Below, piece by piece: positions 1-5,130 of a DNA stretch of 5,513 nt (its first letter is position 1; every line of letters starts with the position of its first letter). The DNA is from Nitrospirota bacterium. Lineage in GTDB: Bacteria; Nitrospirota; CAKKRA01; 9FT-COMBO-42-15. The position numbers and the translations under genes were made by a program. The stretch is taken from the NCBI GenBank assembly GCA_023248415.1, contig JAHFEP010000194.1, positions 1-5,513 on the forward strand, read 5' to 3'. Under the pieces are notes generated by a model. That model saw only the letters and a program-made list of their open reading frames with translations, did not search any database and was not told the DNA's origin.

Positions 1-1
1 A

Positions 2-1474
2 GAGGAATATCTTGAACAGTTTGAAAGAAAAAGGGAGTTTGAAAACCCGCCGTCTCCTGAAAAAGTGAGGGAGATTGCAGAATGGACAAAGACAGAGGAA
101 TATAAGGAACTCAACTTTAAAAGGCAGCATATAAAAATAAACCCGGCAAAGGCTTGCCAGCCGTTGGGTGCAGTATTCTGCGCATCTGGCTTTGAAGGGA
201 CAATGCCATTTGTACAGGGCGCCCAGGGTTGCGTTGCATATTTCAGGAGCCATCTGAACAGGCATTTCAAGGAACCCTTTGCTGCCATTTCCACATCCAT
301 GACAGAGGATGCAGCAGTGTTTGGCGGCTTGAACAACATGATAGAAGGGCTTGAAAATGCCTACACCCTTTATCATCCCAAAATGCTTGCGGTCTCCACA
401 ACCTGCATGGCAGAGGTTATTGGCGATGACCTTAATGCCTTTATAAAACAGGCTAAGGAAAAGGGGGTTATCCCTAACGACCTGCCTGTGCCTTTTGCAC
501 ATACTCCGAGTTTTGTCGGCTCATATATTACCGGTTATGACAACATGATGAAGGGAATCCTCTCCACAATCACAGCAGGAAAAAAGGGAGCGTCTAATGG
601 AAAGCTCAACATCATCCCAGGCTTTGATACCTACACCGGCAATTATCGGGAAATGAAAAGGCTCATGGATATTATGGGTGTCAAACATACCATGCTATCC
701 GATGTAAGCGATATATTTGATTCGCCTAATACAGGAGAGTACAAATTATATCCCGGCGGAACACCTTTGGCTGATGCGATGGATTCTGTAAACGCTATAG
801 CAACCATTGCGCTCCAGAAATATTCAACTGCCAAAACTATGGAGTTTATCAGCAAGGAGTGGAGTCAACAGAAGGCTGTGGCGCTGAATCCTATAGGCAT
901 AAAAAATACAGACAGGTTTTTTGAAGAGATAAGCAAAATCACTGGTAAGCCCATGCCTCAGGAGATAGAGGACGAACGGGGAAGGGCAGTGGATGCAATG
1001 ATAGACTCACATCCTTATGTTCATGGTAAAAGATTTGCTTTAGTTGGCGACCCTGACCATCTGTTAGGACTGATAAGTTTCTTAATGGAAATGGGAGGGA
1101 TTCCGGCACATATCATCTGCACCATGAGCGATAAGAAGTTTGAGGAAGAGGCATATAGTCTTTTGAACGAAAGCCCCTTTGGAGCAGAAGGAAAGGTCTA
1201 TGTGGGGAAAGATATGTGGCATCTACGGTCCCTGTTATTTACAGACCCCGTTGACTTGCTTATTGGTAATTCCTATGCAAAGTTTTTGTGGAGAGACACA
1301 GGAACTCCGCTTATAAGAATAGGTTTCCCTCTTTTTGACAGGCATCATCTCCACAGATACCCAATTATCGGCTATCAGGGTGCGTTAAACCTTGTTAACT
1401 GGATTGTAAATACTGTTCTTGACGAGATGGATAGGAAAACAATGAACACTGCAAGTTTTGATGTAATTAGGTAA
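2..1474 (+). CDS. nifK: Nitrogenase MoFe protein beta chain NifK (5' end cut by window edge)
   Basis: This is the beta subunit of the MoFe protein, which with NifD carries the P-cluster and FeMo-cofactor and reduces N2 in the cytoplasm. The frame is open back to base 2, so the GTG at 65 is internal, not the start. By comparison with remembered Azotobacter NifK, about 15-20 N-terminal residues are missing. Counting from the codon at 65, the P-cluster ligands are present: Cys31 in NPAKACQPLG, Cys56 in GAQGCVAYF, Cys114 in STTCMAEVIGDD, and Ser149 in HTPSFVGS. Their spacing matches Azotobacter Cys70/95/153 and Ser188. Other family blocks are MTEDAAVFGG, GKRFALVGDPD, DMWHLRSLLFTD, and IRIGFPLFDRHHLHR near the C-terminus. 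The end is complete, closed by three in-frame stops (TAA TAA TGA, 1472-1480). nifD presumably lies immediately upstream. The alternatives VnfK and AnfK are less likely because the blocks match Mo-type NifK very closely. Confidence 0.98.
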   Translation, partial: EEYLEQFERKREFENPPSPEKVREIAEWTKTEEYKELNFKRQHIKINPAKACQPLGAVFCASGFEGTMPFVQGAQGCVAYFRSHLNRHFKEPFAAISTSMTEDAAVFGGLNNMIEGLENAYTLYHPKMLAVSTTCMAEVIGDDLNAFIKQAKEKGVIPNDLPVPFAHTPSFVGSYITGYDNMMKGILSTITAGKKGASNGKLNIIPGFDTYTGNYREMKRLMDIMGVKHTMLSDVSDIFDSPNTGEYKLYPGGTPLADAMDSVNAIATIALQKYSTAKTMEFISKEWSQQKAVALNPIGIKNTDRFFEEISKITGKPMPQEIEDERGRAVDAMIDSHPYVHGKRFALVGDPDHLLGLISFLMEMGGIPAHIICTMSDKKFEEEAYSLLNESPFGAEGKVYVGKDMWHLRSLLFTDPVDLLIGNSYAKFLWRDTGTPLIRIGFPLFDRHHLHRYPIIGYQGALNLVNWIVNTVLDEMDRKTMNTASFDVIR

Positions 1475-1511
1475 TAATGAAAATGCTATTCAATAAACAA
1501 TGGGTTTTTAA

Positions 1512-1597
1512 TGTCATTGCGAGGAACGTTAGTGACGAAGCAATCTAAAAAGAAGCAAAGGAAACAGATAGATTGCTTCGCTATGCTCGCAATGACA
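1512..1597. repeat. Two-part palindromic repeat between nifK and nifEN
   Basis: The 160-base gap holds an 86-base interrupted dyad. The outer arms, tgtcattgcgag (1512-1523) and ctcgcaatgaca (1586-1597), are perfect 12-bp complements. The inner arms, cgaagcaatct (1536-1546) and agattgcttcg (1570-1580), are perfect 11-bp complements. The internal spacers are unequal (12 and 5 bases), leaving a 23-base A-rich loop. I recognise this TGTCATTGCGAG/CGAAGCAATCT pattern as a small dispersed palindrome common in several bacterial phyla; that is recollection, not a search. No U-run follows it, so it does not look like an intrinsic terminator. In the transcript it could fold and affect stability of the nifK side. 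Confidence 0.85.
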
Positions 1598-1623
1598 GCA
1601 GCGATAAATAAAAATTTAAAACT

Positions 1624-1630
1624 AAGAGGT
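1624..1630 (+). promoter_or_regulatory. Ribosome binding site for nifEN
   Basis: AAGAGGT ends four bases before the ATG at 1635. It is a moderate Shine-Dalgarno match with rather short spacing, preceded by an AT-rich leader. It supports the start at 1635, which also places the first conserved NifE cysteine motif (SCAFDGA) at a normal distance from the N-terminus. Confidence 0.65.
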
Positions 1631-1634
1631 TGCT

Positions 1635-4322
1635 ATGCTAGTGAATGTAGACAAATTATTTGAGAGCGGCTGTGAGCAGGAGAAGAAAGAAAAACTCTGC
1701 CGTTCACGCGGCGGGGAGTCCTGCGCCTTTGACGGCGCCATGATAGTGCTGCAGCCCATTGCTGATGCAGCGCATATTGTTCACGGCCCTATTGCGTGCT
1801 GCGGCAATTCATGGGAAGGCAGGGGAACATTGTCCTCAAATGGCAACATACACAGGATGGGTTTTACAACAGATATAACAGAGATGGATATTGTTTATGG
1901 TTCAGAAGAGAAACTATACAATGCTATCATTCATACTTATGAGGCTGTAAAGCCAAAGGCAATATTTGTCTATACAACATGCGTCAGCGGATTGATTGGA
2001 GAGGATATAGAGGCGGTATGCAAAAAAGCAGAGGCAGAGATTGGCATCAGGATAATTCCTGTGAATGCCCCGGGCTTTGTTGGCCCTAAGAATCTTGGAA
2101 ACAGGATAGCAGGCGAGGCGCTGCTTGATTATGTGATAGGTACAGGAGAGATTTCTTTAACCCCACCCGTCCTCCCCTTAAATAAGGGGAGGAGTGAGGA
2201 GGGGTTAATAAACCTCATTGGCGAATATAATATTGCTGGTGATTTATGGCTAATTGAGCCTTTGTTTAAAGAGGCAGGGATAAGAATTTTATCAAGGATT
2301 ACAGGCGACTCAACCTTTAAGGAAATAACTTATGCACACAGGGCGAAACTGAATGTTGTTGTATGCAGCCGCGCCTTGATAAATGTGGCAAAGGGGATGG
2401 AAAGGAAATATGGGATTCCATATATTGAGGTCTCATTTTTCGGGAAGACAGAGATGTCAAAGGCGCTGAGAATAATAGCGCAGAAGTCAGAAGTCAGAAG
2501 CCAGAAGTCAGAAATATCAGATAAGGTTGAAGCAATCATTGAAAGGGAAGAAAAACAACTTGATGAAAAACTAAAGGCATACAAACATCTAAAAGGCAAA
2601 AGGGCTGTGCTTTATACAGGCGGAGTGAAGAGCTGGTCGTTCATTTCTGCATTGATGGATTTGGGGATTGAAATTGTCGCAATAGGAACGAAAAAGAGCA
2701 CCTTTGAAGACGAAGAAAAGATGAAGGATGTACTGGGTGAGGATGCGCCTCTAATTGAGGATGTAACACCTAAAAGCCTTCTCAAACTTATGAAAGATAG
2801 AAATGCAGATATACTTGTGGCAGGAGGAAGGAATCAGTATCTTGCAATAAAAGAGGGTTTCCCCTTTGTTGATGTAAATCAGGAAAGGCATACGGCCTAT
2901 GCAGGATATGAGGGATTGATAAATTTAGCAGAGCAGATAAGCAACAGTCTGCACTTTTATTCTAAGCATAGGTCATATATGTCAAATAAAACTTATACCA
3001 AAAACTCTGAAAAGAGTGTCGCAATTAATCCCCTCAAACATTCCCAGTCCATAGGCGCTGCAATGGCTTTTCAGGGAATAGATAATTCAATCCCTGTAAT
3101 TCACGGGGCGCAGGGATGCAGCTTCCTTGCAAAGGTGCTTCTGACAAAGCATTTTATGGAACCCATTGCGCTTGCAGGCACTAAACTGTTTACAGAAGAT
3201 GTGGTAATGGGCAGCGAGGAGAATTTAGTTAAAGTTGTTGAAGGGTTTATAGAAAAGAATAAGCCAGATGTGATTGGAATTCTGACATCAGGTCTATCGG
3301 AAGTTAAGGGTGATGATGTGGCAGGCGCATTGAAAAGGGTCAAGGGGCAAGGGTCAGGGGTCAAGGTTATCCCTGTCTCTACACCTGACTATGAAGGCGG
3401 GCTTGAGACAGGATATGCAAAGGCAGTGGAGGCGATCCTCGGGATTGCGGAATGCGGATTGCGGAATGCGAATAACCCCCCTCTATCCCCCCTTAACTTA
3501 AGGGGGGATGAAAGGGGGGTTACTGAAATCCTAAATCCGAAATTTGCGATTAATCTCCTTGTTGGTTCGCATCTTACCCCTGCTGACTTTACAGAATTGA
3601 GGGAGCTCATTGAATCCTTTGGACTAAGGCCAATAATCCTTCCAGACCTGTCTGCCCTTGACGGAAGCAGACAGGGATTTTCTGCCCTTGCTGTTGGAGG
3701 AATATCTGTAGATGAAATACGGCTAATGGGCGCATCAGAATTTACTATTGCAATAGGCACAAGCATGGAGCCCGCAGCAAAAATACTGAGAGATAGATTT
3801 GGCATTGAATATACGGTATTTGAGAGCGTCACAGGATTGAAAGACACCGATATTTTTATGGAGACGCTTTCAACGTTGAGCGGCAGACCAATTCCACAAA
3901 AATATGAGAGGCAGAGGAGAATTTTGATTGACGGTATGAGGGACGCCCATTTTTATTATGGGAACAGAAAGGTCTGTCTTGCGCTGGAGACAGACCTTTC
4001 TGTTCAGACATCCAAATGGCTTGAGGAGATGGGTGCAAGGGTTGAGCTTGCAGTGATTCCGCACCATTCTATATCAGCAGATAAAATTTTAACAAGGGAT
4101 GTAATTGTTGGAGGCCTTTTCTCCATTGAAGGAGATTTTGATGTGTTGATCTCAAACTCTCATGCAGAAGACACAGCAAAAAGGCTTGGGATGCCATTGT
4201 ATCAGATGGGATTCCCTGTGTATAAGGTTTTAGGCAATAACCACAGGATTACATCTGGATACAGGGGAACTTTAATGTTGATTAATGAAGCGGCGAATTT
4301 ATTATCGGAGGTTCACAGATGA
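1635..4322 (+). CDS. nifEN: Fused nitrogenase FeMo-cofactor scaffold protein NifE-NifN
   Basis: NifEN is the scaffold on which the NifB-derived precursor becomes FeMo-cofactor before delivery to NifDK; normally it is two proteins forming an alpha2beta2 tetramer. Here one 895-residue frame carries both. NifE spans about residues 1-440: SCAFDGA (Cys30), PIACCGNSW (Cys55), YTTCVSG (Cys116), NAPGFVGPKNLG, VCSRALINVA (Cys244, equivalent of the proposed cofactor ligand Cys250), TGGVKSWS, and NQERHTAYAGYEG. NifN spans about residues 460-895: INPLKHSQSIGAAMAFQG, HGAQGCSF (Cys495), LTSGLSEVKGDD, ESFGLRPIILPDLS, SNSHA, and SGYRGTLML. All four inferred ligands of the interface [4Fe-4S] cluster are therefore present. 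The NifE tail beyond the AGY block is shortened and joined to NifN by a linker of about 20 residues. Extra loop residues, relative to Azotobacter, coincide with repeats at residues 175-191 and 603-638. A Met at residue 449 could be the old nifN start. The function is confident; whether the protein is processed is unknown. Confidence 0.97.
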   Translation: MLVNVDKLFESGCEQEKKEKLCRSRGGESCAFDGAMIVLQPIADAAHIVHGPIACCGNSWEGRGTLSSNGNIHRMGFTTDITEMDIVYGSEEKLYNAIIHTYEAVKPKAIFVYTTCVSGLIGEDIEAVCKKAEAEIGIRIIPVNAPGFVGPKNLGNRIAGEALLDYVIGTGEISLTPPVLPLNKGRSEEGLINLIGEYNIAGDLWLIEPLFKEAGIRILSRITGDSTFKEITYAHRAKLNVVVCSRALINVAKGMERKYGIPYIEVSFFGKTEMSKALRIIAQKSEVRSQKSEISDKVEAIIEREEKQLDEKLKAYKHLKGKRAVLYTGGVKSWSFISALMDLGIEIVAIGTKKSTFEDEEKMKDVLGEDAPLIEDVTPKSLLKLMKDRNADILVAGGRNQYLAIKEGFPFVDVNQERHTAYAGYEGLINLAEQISNSLHFYSKHRSYMSNKTYTKNSEKSVAINPLKHSQSIGAAMAFQGIDNSIPVIHGAQGCSFLAKVLLTKHFMEPIALAGTKLFTEDVVMGSEENLVKVVEGFIEKNKPDVIGILTSGLSEVKGDDVAGALKRVKGQGSGVKVIPVSTPDYEGGLETGYAKAVEAILGIAECGLRNANNPPLSPLNLRGDERGVTEILNPKFAINLLVGSHLTPADFTELRELIESFGLRPIILPDLSALDGSRQGFSALAVGGISVDEIRLMGASEFTIAIGTSMEPAAKILRDRFGIEYTVFESVTGLKDTDIFMETLSTLSGRPIPQKYERQRRILIDGMRDAHFYYGNRKVCLALETDLSVQTSKWLEEMGARVELAVIPHHSISADKILTRDVIVGGLFSIEGDFDVLISNSHAEDTAKRLGMPLYQMGFPVYKVLGNNHRITSGYRGTLMLINEAANLLSEVHR
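2157..2208. repeat. Palindromic element read in frame inside the NifE half
   Basis: A 52-base palindrome is built from outer arms ttaacccc (2157-2164) and ggggttaa (2201-2208), plus inner arms cctcccctta (2171-2180) and taaggggagg (2183-2192) around a 2-base loop. It encodes residues 175-191 (LTPPVLPLNKGRSEEGL), between the VIGTGE and INLIGEYN blocks of NifE. Remembered Azotobacter NifE has only about 9 residues between these blocks, against about 19 here, so the element looks like an in-frame insertion into a loop. It shares its two-step architecture and its core (CCCCTTA...TAAGGGG) with 3473-3522. Confidence 0.88.
2481..2515 (+). repeat. Heptanucleotide tandem array, unit CAGAAGT, five copies
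   Basis: There are five consecutive 7-base units. Copies 1, 2 and 4 are CAGAAGT, copy 3 is CAGAAGC and copy 5 is CAGAAAT. The array encodes residues 283-294 of NifEN, a lysine/glutamate-rich stretch with a 7-residue protein period (QKSEVRS then QKSEI). It sits in the NifE half just before KVEAIIEREE. The segment has the same length as in remembered Azotobacter NifE (LRHVAR... to ...EAVI), so the array seems to have replaced sequence rather than lengthened the protein. Confidence 0.9.
3337..3364 (+). repeat. Heptanucleotide tandem array, unit GGGTCAA, four copies
   Basis: Four abutting 7-base units are GGGTCAA, GGGGCAA, GGGTCAG and GGGTCAA. They encode residues 568-577 of NifEN (RVKGQGSGVK), between the GALK helix and the VIPVSTPDY strand of the NifN half. 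In remembered Azotobacter NifN the corresponding loop is a few residues longer and quite different, so this is a variable loop made of simple repeat. Confidence 0.85.
3443..3470 (+). repeat. Tandem array of a 14-base unit (two related heptamers)
   Basis: The 14-mer GATTGCGGAATGCG occurs twice, perfectly and head to tail (3443-3456, 3457-3470). Each copy is itself GATTGCG plus GAATGCG, which differ at one base, so the array is four heptamers. It encodes about residues 603-612 (GIAECGLRNA) of NifEN and ends two bases before the palindrome at 3473. The stray Cys607 is produced by the repeat and is not a conserved NifN position. Confidence 0.9.
3473..3522. repeat. Palindromic element read in frame inside the NifN half
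   Basis: A 50-base palindrome has outer arms taacccccc (3473-3481) and ggggggtta (3514-3522), and inner arms atcccccctta (3485-3495) and taaggggggat (3499-3509) around a 3-base loop; all arms pair perfectly. It encodes about residues 613-629 (NNPPLSPLNLRGDERGV) between VEAILG and INLLVGSHLTP. Azotobacter NifN has about 16 residues between these blocks, against about 35 here. It is clearly related to 2157-2208, although the reading phase relative to the element differs by one base. Both phases avoid the TAA in the arm. Confidence 0.9.
3525..3545 (+). repeat. Short degenerate heptanucleotide array, unit GAAATCC
   Basis: Three 7-base units, GAAATCC, TAAATCC and GAAATTT, start two bases after the right end of the palindrome at 3522. 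They encode about residues 631-637 (EILNPKF). With only three copies and three mismatches the array is weaker than the others. It matches their unit length and sits symmetrically to the GATTGCG array on the other side of the palindrome. Confidence 0.55.
3962..4005. repeat. Perfect 18-bp inverted repeat with 8-base loop within nifEN
   Basis: gaacagaaaggtctgtct (3962-3979) is the exact reverse complement of 3988-4005, separated by the 8 bases 3980-3987. It encodes residues 776-791 of the NifN half, covering RKVC and TDLSV in the region equivalent to the GKRFALVGDPD block of NifK. Unlike the GC-rich palindromes it adds no length relative to Azotobacter NifN, so it does not look like an insertion. 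In mRNA it would form a strong hairpin. No U-run follows, so it is not an intrinsic terminator. Confidence 0.92.
4307..4312 (+). promoter_or_regulatory. Ribosome binding site for nifX inside the end of nifEN
   Basis: GGAGGT lies six bases before the ATG at 4319, a strong Shine-Dalgarno at good spacing. It fixes the nifX start and shows that nifX is translated from the nifEN message, coupled through the ATGA overlap at 4319-4322. Confidence 0.8.
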
Positions 4323-4714
4323 AGATAGCCTTTGCAACAACTGACGGAATCAATGTTGACGAGCATTTTGGCAGGGCAGGTATGTTTGCCATTTACGAAT
4401 TAACATCAGACAGCTACAAATTCATTGAATTAAGAAAATTTGCAGATGGCAGGGATGCCGCAATAGAGGATACAAAGGGAATGGGTGATATGCATGACGA
4501 CATGGTGCAGGGCAAAGTTGCTAAGCTCGCTGACTGTAAAATTGTATATCTCACAGAGATAGGCGGACCTTCAGCAGCAAGGCTTGTTAAGAAGGGCATG
4601 ATGCCTATAAAAGTCAAAGAGGCGGTTCCTATTGAGGAATCCCTTCAAAAACTGCATGAGACTATAAAGAAATCTCCGCCGCCTTGGCTAAAAAAGGCAG
4701 TGAATAGTGAATAG
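4319..4714 (+). CDS. nifX: NifX-family FeMo-cofactor carrier protein
   Basis: This 131-residue protein belongs to the dinitrogenase iron-molybdenum cofactor biosynthesis family (NifX/NafY/VnfX/NifB C-terminal domain). It opens with MKIAFATTDG and the family signature VDEHFGRAGMFAIYEL (residues 13-28). It continues through LADCKIVYLTEIGGPSAARLVKKGMMPIKV and ends in the NifX-like SPPPWLKKA. NifX binds the NifB product and VK-type cofactor intermediates and passes them to or from NifEN; its place directly behind nifEN, with a 4-base overlap, fits that role. The last residues (VNSE) and the stop are encoded by a heptanucleotide repeat, so the natural C-terminus was probably near KKA. At 131 residues it is somewhat shorter than Azotobacter NifX (about 158). 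A paralogous small NifX-like protein is possible, but the neighbourhood favours NifX. Confidence 0.9.
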   Translation: MKIAFATTDGINVDEHFGRAGMFAIYELTSDSYKFIELRKFADGRDAAIEDTKGMGDMHDDMVQGKVAKLADCKIVYLTEIGGPSAARLVKKGMMPIKVKEAVPIEESLQKLHETIKKSPPPWLKKAVNSE

Positions 4715-4785
4715 TGAACAGTGAATAGCAAAATGTGAGTAGTGGATTGGAAGTTGTTTCTACTGTTCACTAAATACTATTCACT
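4699..4785. repeat. Intercistronic inverted repeat between nifX and nifI1
   Basis: The 24-base arms 4699-4722 and 4762-4785 are reverse complements at 21 of 24 positions; the three mismatches are adjacent in the middle of the arm. The loop is 39 bases. The left arm is built of GTGAATA-type heptamers and the right arm is an inverted set of the same motif. The dyad spans the nifX stop and most of the gap. No U-run follows, so an mRNA stability or processing hairpin is more plausible than a terminator; this is inference. Confidence 0.75.
4700..4748 (+). repeat. Heptanucleotide tandem array, unit GTGAATA, overlapping the nifX stop
   Basis: Four clear units at 4700-4727 are GTGAATA, GTGAATA, GTGAACA and GTGAATA. 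Three further units in the same register (4728-4748) are degenerate, the last two being GTGAGTA and GTGGATT. The nifX stop TAG (4712-4714) lies across units 2 and 3. The repeat therefore both terminates the gene and forms the start of the gap. Confidence 0.85.
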
Positions 4786-4796
4786 AACGACTAATA

Positions 4797-4804
4797 AAAG
4801 GAGG
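4797..4804 (+). promoter_or_regulatory. Strong ribosome binding site for nifI1
   Basis: AAAGGAGG, a near-perfect Shine-Dalgarno, is eight bases before the ATG at 4813. It is the strongest in the window, suggesting that nifI1 is translated independently of nifX despite probable co-transcription. Confidence 0.85.
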
Positions 4805-4812
4805 AAAACAAA

Positions 4813-5130
4813 ATGAAGATGGTCAGGGCGTTCATAAGACCGGAAAAAGAACAGGAGGTAGTTTTGGCGCTTGAGGGCGCAGGGTTCCCGTCCCTTACAA
4901 AGATGCCTGTATTTGGAAGGGGAAAGCAGAAGGGGCTTCAGGTGGGACCTGTGCATTATGACGAGCTCCCAAAAATTCTAATTATGACAGTTGTAAATAA
5001 TGAGGAAGTAGAAAGGGTAATCAAGACAATTCAGGACAAGGCAAAAACAGGATTTATAGGTGATGGAAAGATATTTATAAGCCCTGTTGAGGCTGCGTAT
5101 ACCATAAGGACAGGAGAGGTTGGATTATGA
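4813..5130 (+). CDS. nifI1: P-II family nitrogenase regulator NifI1
   Basis: This 105-residue GlnB-like protein is of the NifI1 (formerly GlnB1) class. It begins MKMVRAFIRPEK and carries the T-loop entry GRGKQKG (35-41). A short NifI1-type T-loop, LQVGPVHYDELPK, replaces the GlnB loop that carries the uridylylated tyrosine. The B-loop TGFIGDGKIF (79-88) and C-loop RTGE (99-102) complete the ATP and 2-oxoglutarate binding fold. In Methanococcus, NifI1 and NifI2 form a complex that binds NifDK and blocks its interaction with NifH when ammonium is present; 2-oxoglutarate relieves this. The gene overlaps nifI2 by ATGA, as expected for a stoichiometric pair. Its place after nifX rather than between nifH and nifD is uncommon. 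An ordinary GlnB/GlnK is unlikely given the T-loop and the partner. Confidence 0.95.
   Translation: MKMVRAFIRPEKEQEVVLALEGAGFPSLTKMPVFGRGKQKGLQVGPVHYDELPKILIMTVVNNEEVERVIKTIQDKAKTGFIGDGKIFISPVEAAYTIRTGEVGL
5113..5119 (+). promoter_or_regulatory. Ribosome binding site for nifI2
   Basis: GGAGAGG, within the last codons of nifI1, ends seven bases before the ATG at 5127. It supports coupled translation of the pair through the overlap at 5127-5130. Confidence 0.65.

Noticed and set aside
65..67. GTG as the start of nifK
   Set aside because: The frame stays open to base 2, and the upstream residues (EEYLEQFERKREFENP) match the known NifK N-terminal region, so the real start lies outside the window.
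1512..1597. Intrinsic transcription terminator after nifK
   Set aside because: The loop is 23 bases, the stem is interrupted, and no T-run follows; the downstream genes are functionally continuous with nifK.
2330..2599. 89-codon open frame on the minus strand
   Set aside because: It is a shadow of the conserved NifE coding sequence, with a composition typical of antisense reading.
3443..3522. Cys607 as an additional cluster ligand of NifN
   Set aside because: It is encoded by a tandem repeat in a variable loop and has no counterpart among known NifN ligands.
2157..3545. CRISPR array formed by the repeated palindromes
   Set aside because: There are only two related palindromes more than 1 kb apart within a coding frame, with no regular spacers and no cas genes.
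3389..3847. 152-codon open frame on the minus strand
   Set aside because: It is antisense to conserved NifN sequence and stays open mainly because the palindrome reads similarly on both strands; it has no recognisable protein features or ribosome binding site.
3962..4005. Intrinsic terminator within nifEN
   Set aside because: The stem is excellent but it lies in the middle of conserved coding sequence and has no following T-run.
4743..4758. Sigma-54 type -24/-12 promoter before nifI1
   Set aside because: There is TGG followed at the right distance by TTGT, but the GC of the -12 element and the CAC after TGG are missing, and it lies in degenerate repeat sequence.
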